From Porphyromonas sp. (GTDB taxonomy: Bacteria; Bacteroidota; Bacteroidia; Bacteroidales; Porphyromonadaceae): a stretch of 8,191 bases of DNA. Below the pieces are notes generated by a model. That model worked only from the letters and a program-made list of their open reading frames with translations, was not told the origin of the DNA and did not search any database. The stretch's first letter is position 1. The number at the start of each line of letters is the position of its first letter. Shown here in pieces: positions 1 to 5,353 of this stretch. The DNA lies in NCBI GenBank assembly GCA_003640335.1, contig RBKG01000136.1:1-8191 (forward strand), given 5' to 3'. The position numbers and the translations under genes were made by a program.

Positions 1-18
1 AGGTAGCTGCCAGTTTTG

Positions 19-61
19 GAGAAGGCTCTTAGTCGTATGACTGAGGGTCTTCTCTCTTTTT
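19..61 (+). terminator. Rho-independent terminator of an upstream gene
   Basis: A 16-bp stem (19-34 paired with 39-54) is continuous apart from three G-U wobbles. It has a GTAT loop and is followed by a T-rich tail to 61. The T run lies on the + strand side only, so it ends a + strand transcript that begins before this window. Confidence 0.85.
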
Positions 62-148
62 ATGCCTAGGTCTCTCAGCAGGATAGCAGGGAAAATAGAT
101 TTTATCTTTTTCAGCCTAGTAGGAGTAGTCTGCTTTTTAGTTTTTTAT

Positions 149-156
149 TAACTTTG
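149..156 (+). promoter_or_regulatory. Bacteroidetes -7 promoter element for the lipoprotein gene
   Basis: TAACTTTG matches the Bacteroidetes primary-sigma -7 consensus TAnnTTTG and lies 28 nt before the ATG at 185. No convincing -33 TTTG is present about 20 nt upstream; the region is only T-rich, so the assignment rests on the -7 box and its position. Confidence 0.6.
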
Positions 157-184
157 CTTTGTATTTAAATAAAAAATAATTAAT

Positions 185-613
185 ATGAAACTTAGAAACA
201 TCTTAGCACTGTGTTGTGCTGTTATCCTTAGCCTTATTTCGTGCTCTAAGGATAAAGAAGAACCAGCGAAGGATACTCTTGTTGGAAGTGAATGGACTTG
301 GAGTCGTGTTAGTTCGAATCAAAATATTCGGGAGAACGCTACACTCAAATTTACATCAGAAAAAGAAGGTGTGATTTTGGCTGCTTCTTATAATCATGAA
401 GATGGGCGTGTGTTCGAAGGAAAACATAGACTGGATTTTACGTATGAACTTAAAGGCTCATCAATTACTCTGAATGCTACTGAGTTTGATAAGGACGAAA
501 ACAAGACTGTAGTTGGAGCAATAAAAGGAACACTTGATAGAGCTAAGGGAACCCTTGATCTACCTTCTACTGAAGACGGAAAGGACGTTACTATGATTTT
601 CCACAGAAAGTAA
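185..613 (+). CDS. Small putative surface lipoprotein, unknown function
   Basis: This 142-residue protein has a basic N-terminus, a hydrophobic stretch (residues 6-19) and a lipobox-like end LISC, with Cys20 as the predicted lipidation site. The residues after it, SKDKEE, are lysine/acid rich and resemble the surface lipoprotein export signals described in Bacteroidetes, so it is probably an outer-membrane, outward-facing lipoprotein (inference). The mature part begins with a Trp-containing segment (GSEWTWSRV) and then alternates short beta-like stretches, which recalls lipocalin-like small Bacteroidales lipoproteins, but I do not recognise a specific family. It is flanked by its own promoter and a strong terminator, so it is probably transcribed alone. 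The ATG at 185 is chosen because it gives a complete signal peptide. Confidence 0.85.
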   Translation: MKLRNILALCCAVILSLISCSKDKEEPAKDTLVGSEWTWSRVSSNQNIRENATLKFTSEKEGVILAASYNHEDGRVFEGKHRLDFTYELKGSSITLNATEFDKDENKTVVGAIKGTLDRAKGTLDLPSTEDGKDVTMIFHRK

Positions 614-630
614 GTAACCTTATTTTTATT

Positions 631-682
631 AAGTGGGCTATATCAAACTAAATTTTAGTTTTGATATAGCCACTTTTCTTTT
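631..682 (+). terminator. Rho-independent terminator of the lipoprotein gene
   Basis: A long hairpin pairs about 631-651 with 655-675. It has one bulged G on the left arm and one bulged T on the right, and is followed by a T-rich stretch to 682. It starts 17 nt after the lipoprotein stop codon. Confidence 0.85.
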
Positions 683-744
683 GATTTACTTGTATCTATT
701 TGCTTATTACTGATATCCCATATAGAAGATGATTCTGTAAGTTA

Positions 745-775
745 TTGTAGGATACAATATAAATGATTAACTTTG
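745..775 (+). promoter_or_regulatory. Promoter of the rplU-rpmA-serS operon
   Basis: The -7 element TAACTTTG at 768-775 matches TAnnTTTG. A -33-like TTG lies at 745-747, leaving a 20-bp spacer, close to the spacing usual for Bacteroidetes promoters. Transcription would begin near 780-784, giving a leader of about 80 nt before rplU. Confidence 0.75.
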
Positions 776-790
776 TACCCGATTTCTTGC

Positions 791-847
791 CTAGGTATGC
801 AAAGTTTACTCAAGTGGGTAGCACCTAGCGGGACTTATTTAATAAGT
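791..847 (+). promoter_or_regulatory. Structured rplU leader, possible ribosomal-protein leader
   Basis: The 5' UTR has three complementary blocks. CTAGGT (791-796) pairs with ACCTAG (823-828). Nested inside, TACTC (807-811) pairs with GGGTA (816-820) around an AAGT loop. A 7-bp inverted repeat ACTTATT/AATAAGT (833-839, 841-847) lies 14 nt before the start codon. Many ribosomal-protein operons are autoregulated through such leaders; that role is inferred here, and I cannot assign it to a known leader family. Confidence 0.4.
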
Positions 848-861
848 AATTTTAATAACAA

Positions 862-1179
862 ATGTACGTTATTGCAGAAGTACAAGGACAGCAGTTCAAA
901 GTTGAAGCTGGTCGTCGCTTGTTTGTTCACCACATCAGCGGAGCTGAAGCAGGTGCAGTAGTAGAGTTCGACAAGGTAATGCTTGTTGATAAGGATGGCG
1001 AAGTTACTGTAGGTGTTCCTACTGTAGCAGGAGCTAAGGTGGTATGCGAAGTGCTTACACCACTTGTTAAGGGTGATAAGGTTCTTATCTTCCACAAGAA
1101 AAGACGTAAGGGCTATCGTAAGCTTAACGGTCATCGTCAGCAGTTCAGCGAAGTGCTCGTTAAGGAAATTATCGCTTAA
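862..1179 (+). CDS. rplU: 50S ribosomal protein bL21
   Basis: The 105-residue product has the usual bL21 length. It carries the typical N-terminus ([17 protein letters not shown]) and the basic 23S-rRNA-binding tail ([16 protein letters not shown], about residues 79-94). bL21 is a large-subunit protein that contacts 23S rRNA. The ATG at 862 follows an AT-rich leader without a Shine-Dalgarno sequence, as is normal in Bacteroidetes. It is the first gene of the operon, with rpmA beginning 28 nt downstream. Confidence 0.97.
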   Translation: MYVIAEVQGQQFKVEAGRRLFVHHISGAEAGAVVEFDKVMLVDKDGEVTVGVPTVAGAKVVCEVLTPLVKGDKVLIFHKKRRKGYRKLNGHRQQFSEVLVKEIIA

Positions 1180-1207
1180 TTATTAACCGCTTAAAAAGAA
1201 AAAGAAC

Positions 1208-1465
1208 ATGGCACATAAAAAAGGTGTAGGTAGTTCGAAGAACGGACGTGAGTCAGCTAGTAAGCGACTTGGTGTTAAGCTCTATGGCGGTCAGATAGCT
1301 AAGGCTGGTAACATTATCATTCGTCAGCGTGGTACACAGCACCACCCAGGCGTAGGTGTAGGTCTTGGTAAGGATCACACAATCTATGCTCTAGTAGATG
1401 GTGTGGTTAAGTTTGAGCGTAAGCGCAACAACCGATCGTATGTTTCTGTCGTAGCTGAGGCATAA
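1208..1465 (+). CDS. rpmA: 50S ribosomal protein bL27
   Basis: The 85-residue product begins [16 protein letters not shown], the mature-type bL27 N-terminus that reaches toward the peptidyl-transferase centre. It lacks the cleavable N-terminal extension found in many Firmicutes. The conserved segments [16 protein letters not shown] (residues 27-42) and [17 protein letters not shown] (residues 45-61) are present. It is co-directional with rplU, 28 nt downstream behind an A-rich spacer, the near-universal bL21-bL27 pairing. Confidence 0.97.
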   Translation: MAHKKGVGSSKNGRESASKRLGVKLYGGQIAKAGNIIIRQRGTQHHPGVGVGLGKDHTIYALVDGVVKFERKRNNRSYVSVVAEA

Positions 1466-1487
1466 CCCAGCGGGCAGGACGGAATCA

Positions 1488-1507
1488 CGTAGAAACGATT
1501 TCTAACG
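1488..1507 (+). promoter_or_regulatory. Small hairpin downstream of rpmA
   Basis: CG-TAGAAA (1488-1495) pairs with TTTCTA-A-CG (1499-1507) around a CGA loop, with one bulged A. It lies just before the larger hairpin at 1511-1555 and has no T run after it. Its role is unknown; it may form part of an intercistronic RNA structure. Confidence 0.4.
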
Positions 1508-1510
1508 CAT

Positions 1511-1555
1511 AGCGAGGTTGCCTCGGGATACATACTATCCTTGGGCGGCCTCGCT
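1511..1555 (+). promoter_or_regulatory. Long GC-rich intercistronic hairpin (attenuator or processing element)
   Basis: A 20-bp stem pairs 1511-1530 with 1536-1555, with one C-T mismatch, four G-U wobbles and the 5-nt loop CATAC. It is the most stable-looking structure between genes in the window. The downstream bases are T-rich but interrupted, so it is not a clean intrinsic terminator. It may act as a partial terminator or 3'-end stabiliser that lowers expression of serS and ldhA relative to the ribosomal genes (inference). It ends 20 nt before the proposed start of the next gene. Confidence 0.6.
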
Positions 1556-1575
1556 TACTGTTATAGTAGTTTATT

Positions 1576-1830
1576 TTGAGAATAATAAGAATAATTTGTT
1601 TATTGCTTTCCCTTGTAGTTTTGATGCCTAATGAGGCTTTAGCTGGGGGGAAGTGTACGGGCTCTAGTAATTGTAGAGCCTGCAAGAACTGCAACTATTG
1701 CAAGCATTGCGCTCGTGGCGGAGGCTCTTGTGGCGTTTGTACGGGAGGAGGTACTCAAAGGAAAAGCAAAAAACGAATTCGACAAATAAATAGGATTTAT
1801 GCTAACAATCAAGCAAATCAAAGAGGATAA
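1576..1830 (+). CDS. Small exported cysteine-rich protein, unknown function
   Basis: This 84-residue product has a good signal peptide: a basic start (RIIR), a hydrophobic core at residues 6-16 and a likely cleavage after ALA (21-23). The mature protein has eight cysteines at 27, 33, 36, 39, 42, 45, 52 and 55. Their spacing is CX5C, then four consecutive CX2C steps, CX6C and a final CX2C, with a glycine-rich GGGSCGVC segment. The tail (62-84) is Arg/Lys/Asn/Gln rich. Metal binding or a dense disulfide core is possible; I do not recognise a named family. The frame is closed upstream by TAG at 1567-1569, so the only plausible starts are TTG at 1576 or ATT at 1573; the first in-frame ATG (1624) would remove the signal peptide. 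The last 32 nt overlap serS in another frame, which suggests coupling. Confidence 0.65.
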   Translation: MRIIRIICLLLSLVVLMPNEALAGGKCTGSSNCRACKNCNYCKHCARGGGSCGVCTGGGTQRKSKKRIRQINRIYANNQANQRG

Positions 1831-3082
1831 AGAAGCTGTAGTGCGTAAGCTCGCTAAGAAGGGCTTTGACGCAGCTGCGATTATAGATGAAGTACTTGCG
1901 CTTGATGATAAGCGCAAGACAGCTCAGCAAACACTTGATAATACCCTAGCAGAGCAGAATGCTCTTGCAAAGGAAATCGGGGGACTGATGAAATCAGGCA
2001 ATAAGGAAGAGGCTGAGGTTAAACGTGCTCGAGTAGCAGAACTAAAGGCTATTGGTAAGGAATTAGACGAAGAAAAAACAGCAGCAGAGTCCGCTCTACG
2101 TAATCTTCTTCTGACTATTCCTAATCTTCCTGCGGACATCGTGCCTGAGGGTAAGCATGCAGAGGATAATCTAGTAGTGAAGATGGGCGGTGAGATGCCT
2201 AAACTCTCAGAAGGCGCAGTGCCTCACTGGGATTTGGCTAAAACTTATGACCTCATCGACTTCGAGCTAGGCGTTAAAATCTCTGGAGCTGGTTTCCCTG
2301 TTTACAAGGGTTATGGTGCTCGTCTGCAACGTGCGCTCATTAACTTCTTCCTAGATAATGCGCGTGAAGCTGGCTTCTTAGAGGTGCAACCTCCTTATGT
2401 AGTCAATGAGGACTCTGGTTATGGTACGGGTCAGTTGCCTGACAAGGAAGGTCAAATGTATCATGCGACTTTAGATAATTTATATCTAATCCCTACGGCA
2501 GAAGTGCCAGTAACGAATATCTATCGTGATGTTATCCTTAGCGAACAAGAGTTACCAATTAAGAATACAGCTTACTCGGCTTGTTTCCGTCGTGAGGCTG
2601 GTTCGTATGGTAAGGATGTGCGTGGTCTTAACCGTCTGCATCAGTTTGATAAGGTAGAGATTGTGTGTATTGATAAGCCTAGCCGTAGTTATGAGCGTCT
2701 TGATGAAATGGTTGCTTATGTAGAAACGCTTGTAAACAAGCTAGAGTTACCTTTCCGCATTCTTCGTTTGTGTGGTGGTGATATGAGCTTCACGTCTGCA
2801 TTGACTTATGACTTCGAAGTCTTCTCGGCTGCTCAAGAGCGTTGGTTAGAAGTAAGTTCTGTATCGAACTTTGAAAGTTACCAAGCTAATCGCCTTAAGT
2901 GTCGTTATCGTGATAGCGAAGCAGGCGTTCAGTTGGCGCATACACTCAATGGTAGTGCACTTGCTCTTCCTCGTATCGTCGCAGCTCTGCTTGAAAACAA
3001 TCAAACGCCCGAAGGTATTCGCATCCCTGAAGCACTTGTTCCATATACGGGCTTTAGCATTATACCAAATCCAAATAACTAA
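1799..3082 (+). CDS. serS: Seryl-tRNA synthetase
   Basis: The 427-residue class II aminoacyl-tRNA synthetase charges tRNA-Ser (and tRNA-Sec where present) with serine in the cytoplasm. Residues 1 to about 110 form the charged, Ala/Glu/Lys-rich antiparallel coiled-coil arm that contacts the long variable arm of the tRNA. The catalytic domain follows, with the TAE motif of the serine site at 233-235, class II motif 2 (FRREAGS, 263-269, continuing into GKDVRG) and motif 3 (NGSALALPR, 384-392, followed by the ENNQ segment). Length and motifs are normal. The ATG at 1799 gives the usual MLTIKQI start and has AGGA five bases upstream; it lies inside the 3' end of the cysteine-rich gene. ldhA follows after 7 nt. 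Confidence 0.97.
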   Translation: MLTIKQIKEDKEAVVRKLAKKGFDAAAIIDEVLALDDKRKTAQQTLDNTLAEQNALAKEIGGLMKSGNKEEAEVKRARVAELKAIGKELDEEKTAAESALRNLLLTIPNLPADIVPEGKHAEDNLVVKMGGEMPKLSEGAVPHWDLAKTYDLIDFELGVKISGAGFPVYKGYGARLQRALINFFLDNAREAGFLEVQPPYVVNEDSGYGTGQLPDKEGQMYHATLDNLYLIPTAEVPVTNIYRDVILSEQELPIKNTAYSACFRREAGSYGKDVRGLNRLHQFDKVEIVCIDKPSRSYERLDEMVAYVETLVNKLELPFRILRLCGGDMSFTSALTYDFEVFSAAQERWLEVSSVSNFESYQANRLKCRYRDSEAGVQLAHTLNGSALALPRIVAALLENNQTPEGIRIPEALVPYTGFSIIPNPNN

Positions 3083-3089
3083 TCTTTAA

Positions 3090-4097
3090 ATGTCGAACAC
3101 TCCATTACGTATCGCCTTCTACGGCACACAGCCGTACGACCGCAAAACCTTTGATAAGATTAACGAGGATTTTGGCTTTGAAATCAAGTATTTCTTGGCT
3201 AATGTTCACCATGACAACTTAATCCTTTCTAAGGGTTGTCAAGCAGTCTGTGTCTTTGTGAATGATAATATTGATGCAGATACTATTGCTCAATTCAAGG
3301 AGAATGGCGTAAAACTTATTGCTCTGCGCTGTGCAGGTTTCAATAATGTAGATATGGAGGCTGCGCGTGAGGCTGGTATTAAGGTCGTGCGTGTGCCTGC
3401 TTATTCTCCTCATGCTGTCGCTGAGTATGCTGTGGCTCTGATGCTGTCGCTTAATCGTAAGATACAGCGTGCTTCATGGCGTACACGTGACGGAAACTTC
3501 TCTCTTAATGGGCTTCTAGGTTTTGATATGTACGGCAAGACTGTCGGCATTATCGGGACGGGTAAGATTGCTAAGGTGCTCATTGGTATTCTTCGTGGCT
3601 TTGGTATGAATATCTTGGCTTATGATGTTTATCCTGACCACGCATTTGCCGAAGCTCATGGTGTGAAGTATGTAAGTCTTGACGAACTTTATGCAGGTTC
3701 GGATATCATTTCACTGCACTGCCCTCTAACGCCTGAGACTGAGTATATCATCAATCGCGAAAGCATCGCTAAGATGAAGAAGGGGGTTATGATTATCAAT
3801 ACTGGTCGTGGTCTGCTAATCAATAGTGAAGACCTAATCGAAGGTCTTAAGACTCATCAAGTAGGATTTGCTGCTCTTGATGTGTATGAAGAAGAGGCTG
3901 CTTATTTCTTTAAGGATAAGAGTGACCGCATTATTGAAGATGATACGCTTGCACGTTTGTTAAGTTTTAACAATGTGATTATGACGTCGCATCAAGCATT
4001 CTTTACTGCCGAGGCTACGGATAATATAGCTATGACGACGCTTGGTAATATCCTTGCGTGGTCTAAGGGTGAAGAATTGGTTAACGAGGTTAAGTAA
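3090..4097 (+). CDS. ldhA: D-lactate dehydrogenase (D-2-hydroxyacid dehydrogenase family)
   Basis: The 335-residue product is closely similar in recalled sequence to E. coli fermentative LdhA, which reduces pyruvate to D-lactate with NADH in the cytoplasm. Shared segments include VNDN near residue 57, ALRCAGFNNVD (78-88) and VRVPAYSPHAVAEYA (100-114). The Rossmann nucleotide loop GTGKIA is at 156-161, where the last Gly of GxGxxG is Ala. Asp179 lies at the end of the second strand, as expected for NAD rather than NADP. The catalytic trio is placed at Arg240 (TGRG), Glu269 (in DVYEEEA) and His301 (SHQAFFT). The gene starts 7 nt after serS, so it should be co-transcribed. Its last 48 nt and its terminator are duplicated at 5043-5166. 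Confidence 0.92.
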   Translation: MSNTPLRIAFYGTQPYDRKTFDKINEDFGFEIKYFLANVHHDNLILSKGCQAVCVFVNDNIDADTIAQFKENGVKLIALRCAGFNNVDMEAAREAGIKVVRVPAYSPHAVAEYAVALMLSLNRKIQRASWRTRDGNFSLNGLLGFDMYGKTVGIIGTGKIAKVLIGILRGFGMNILAYDVYPDHAFAEAHGVKYVSLDELYAGSDIISLHCPLTPETEYIINRESIAKMKKGVMIINTGRGLLINSEDLIEGLKTHQVGFAALDVYEEEAAYFFKDKSDRIIEDDTLARLLSFNNVIMTSHQAFFTAEATDNIAMTTLGNILAWSKGEELVNEVK

Positions 4098-4168
4098 GCG
4101 ATAAGGCTCCTTTAATAACAGAAAGTCTGCGTCAAACTAGTTTGGGCGCAGACTTTTTTCTTCCTCTA
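4049..4168. repeat. 120-bp direct repeat, copy 1 (ldhA 3' end plus terminator)
   Basis: It spans the last 48 nt of ldhA including the stop codon, the spacer and the whole terminator, ending in CTTCCTCTA. It aligns with 5043-5166. The first 56 nt are identical. The rest has substitutions at 4105, 4109, 4114, 4119 and 4144, and copy 2 has a 4-nt insertion. The two copies bracket the minus-strand nuclease-like gene. Confidence 0.95.
4122..4160 (+). terminator. Rho-independent terminator of the rplU-ldhA operon (copy 1)
   Basis: A stem pairs 4122-4136 with 4142-4156, with the loop CTAGT and a T run at 4154-4159. It contains one A-G mismatch created by G4144. The equivalent base in the second copy of this terminator (T5142) restores a fully paired stem. 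Confidence 0.9.
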
Positions 4169-4253
4169 TGTTTTTAAGAATAAATATTCTGATTTAAAAA
4201 TATAGGATGAGATATTTTTTAGTGAAATAATTTATGCTGTAGTTCAGATAAGG

Positions 4254-4907
4254 TTATTCTCCTATCCGGTATAGTCTGATATGGCACTCGTTATCCTTGA
4301 AAGAATTACTGTCACAACGGAAATCTTCTTTTTCTACTAGTGTAATCTTAGGGCTTGATGTTTCTGTATTATTGAATCTCCTAAGTTTCTTGAAAAAAGT
4401 GATAGGAGTATCCTCTGGATATATAATAGAAAAGGATTCTCCAATATTAGCTGTATAGAATTTTTGTAGACCTTCTCGATATTCAGACAGAGATTTAGTC
4501 TGACTTAAATAGGAGTCCATTGTAGCATCTGTCACATATAAGAAATATCTGATAATCTCTTGTCCCGCCTTAGAATCATCTCCAGTCTGAAAAAAAGGTA
4601 GTCGGTTAATATCAGAGAAAATAGCTCCAGCGGCATCTGTCTGAGGGTAGGCTGTATCTTTTGAGTTGCGATGAAATTTCATTTCAAAGCATAGGTGAGC
4701 TTGGGGTCCTTTGTAGAGCAAATCTAATTCTTTACCTATTAGTTCAGGTTCGTTAATATAAGGATATTCTAAAGTGTAATTGTTTAGTTCTTTATCCTGT
4801 GTTAACATTGACGCAAACCAATAATATCGAATATTATCTTCTGTCATGATATTGGTTCGTTTCCTAATTTCTCCAACGAATGTTTTAAATACCTTAGAAA
4901 TATCCAT
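4254..4907 (-). CDS. Orphan PD-(D/E)XK nuclease-like protein
   Basis: The 217-residue protein has no signal peptide or membrane segment, so it is likely cytoplasmic. The first half fits a PD-(D/E)XK nuclease core. A helix carries Glu23 (MTEDNIRYYW). A strand follows with Glu47. Then comes ELDLLY with Asp62, and FEMKFHR with Glu75 and Lys77, giving D-X12-E-X-K. A helix with Gln89 and TDAAGAIFSDINRL follows. This is the fold of many restriction and defence nucleases, but the family is very diverse and no specificity can be read. No methyltransferase or partner gene is next to it. The gene is AT-rich: three sampled 60-nt lines average about 33% GC, against roughly half in three sampled lines of ldhA. 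It runs opposite to all neighbours and lies between two copies of the ldhA 3' end, consistent with horizontal acquisition. Confidence 0.6.
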   Translation of the reverse strand: MDISKVFKTFVGEIRKRTNIMTEDNIRYYWFASMLTQDKELNNYTLEYPYINEPELIGKELDLLYKGPQAHLCFEMKFHRNSKDTAYPQTDAAGAIFSDINRLPFFQTGDDSKAGQEIIRYFLYVTDATMDSYLSQTKSLSEYREGLQKFYTANIGESFSIIYPEDTPITFFKKLRRFNNTETSSPKITLVEKEDFRCDSNSFKDNECHIRLYRIGE

Positions 4908-4934
4908 AATGAGTTAATTTTATTATTACATTAA

Positions 4935-4942
4935 CAAAGATA
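4935..4942 (-). promoter_or_regulatory. -7 promoter element of the nuclease-like gene
   Basis: Read on the minus strand, the bases are TATCTTTG, a match to the Bacteroidetes TAnnTTTG element, 27 nt upstream of the ATG at 4907. No clear -33 TTTG is seen. The cargo gene therefore appears to bring its own promoter. Confidence 0.6.
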
Positions 4943-5042
4943 GAAGAATTAGCTTATCCTGATTTCGCTTTTTTAGGTGCAGGATACATAAGGTTTAAAA
5001 ACAGAGTTTCCTTTTTCAATATATTAACAGAGCAAGTAATTC

Positions 5043-5091
5043 TATCCTTGCGTGGTCTAAGGGTGAAGAATTGGTTAACGAGGTTAAGTAA
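5043..5091 (+). pseudogene. ldhA 3'-end fragment (15 codons and stop)
   Basis: This stretch would encode ILAWSKGEELVNEVK and a TAA stop, identical at DNA level to the end of the intact ldhA. No start codon or upstream ldhA sequence accompanies it: the frame is closed by TAA at 4996-4998, with no ATG after that. It is a non-functional remnant left by duplication or insertion. Confidence 0.9.
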
Positions 5092-5119
5092 GCGATAAAG
5101 CTGCTTTTATAATAGAGAG

Positions 5120-5157
5120 AAAGTCTGCGTCAAACTAGTTTTGGCGCAGACTTTTTT
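5120..5157 (+). terminator. Rho-independent terminator (copy 2 of the ldhA terminator)
   Basis: A 15-bp stem (5120-5134 with 5140-5154) is fully paired with one G-U wobble. The loop is CTAGT and a T run covers 5152-5157. It is a cleaner hairpin than copy 1 and sits ahead of the peptidase promoter, where it would block any + strand read-through. Confidence 0.9.
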
Positions 5158-5165
5158 CTTCCTCT

Positions 5166-5217
5166 AGTACAGAATAAACACCTTCTTATACATTGTAGCT
5201 TTTGTGTTGTCTGTACT
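5166..5217. repeat. Imperfect inverted repeat at the right edge of the duplication
   Basis: AGTACAGA (5166-5173) is the exact reverse complement of TCTGTACT (5210-5217). An inner pair AACAC/GTGTT (5177-5181 with 5204-5208) extends it, with a 22-nt loop. No T run follows, so it is not a terminator. It begins at the last base of repeat copy 2. Function is unknown: a junction scar, a protein-binding site or chance. Confidence 0.4.
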
Positions 5218-5302
5218 GAACAGATAAGAACGATAGGTAAAATAAGAGCAGTAATTGGCTAGCCTTATGATACTTGTTATCTCGTTGTAATACTTAAATG
5301 TG
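5218..5302. other. Intergenic remainder before the peptidase promoter
   Basis: Between the inverted repeat and the promoter I see AT-rich sequence with no convincing gene, RNA or further repeat. TTG triplets at 5274-5276 and 5285-5287 are the only -33 candidates, and neither has ideal spacing to the -7 box at 5303. Confidence 0.5.
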
Positions 5303-5310
5303 TATCTTTG
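5303..5310 (+). promoter_or_regulatory. -7 promoter element of the M16 peptidase gene
   Basis: TATCTTTG is a perfect TAnnTTTG match 43 nt before the ATG at 5354, predicting a leader of roughly 38 nt. Its presence argues against the in-frame GTG at 5300 being the real start, since the promoter would then lie inside the coding region. Confidence 0.7.
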
Positions 5311-5353
5311 CTCCGTTATTATAACTATAATCGATAATCAAGATAACAAAAGT

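Larger units (their letters stand above)
5043..5166. repeat. 120-bp direct repeat, copy 2
   Basis: A second copy of the ldhA 3' end, spacer and terminator, offset by 994 bp from copy 1. It carries a 4-nt insertion between the stop codon and the hairpin and five substitutions. Homology begins at TATCCTTG; upstream only GTAAT is shared, separated by 3 extra bases. Confidence 0.95.

Noticed and set aside
91..113. AT-rich imperfect hairpin around AGAT-TTT-ATCT
   Set aside because: A 4-bp core with a mismatch in AT-rich sequence is weak, lies upstream of the lipoprotein promoter and is likely chance.
63..796. TGCCTAGGT present at both 63-71 and 788-796
   Set aside because: A 9-nt match without further similarity around it is compatible with chance.
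773..961. Open frame of 62 codons on the + strand overlapping the rplU leader and start
   Set aside because: It begins inside the rplU promoter box, runs through the leader and overlaps rplU in another frame. Its composition looks like chance.
1645..1650. G6 tract just after the signal-peptide region of the cysteine-rich gene, considered as a frameshift or phase-variable site
   Set aside because: The signal peptide before it and the cysteine motif after it are already in the same frame, so no shift is needed to explain the gene.
1639..2139. Minus-strand open frames antisense to the cysteine-rich gene and serS
   Set aside because: Low-complexity Ser/Ala/Arg-rich translations complementary to real coding sequence; no start context or promoter seen.
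4177..4219. Possible minus-strand terminator downstream of the nuclease-like gene
   Set aside because: Two AT-only or short hairpins (4177-4190 and 4196-4219) are present, but neither has GC pairs or a T run on the minus strand in the right place, so I could not support a terminator for that gene.
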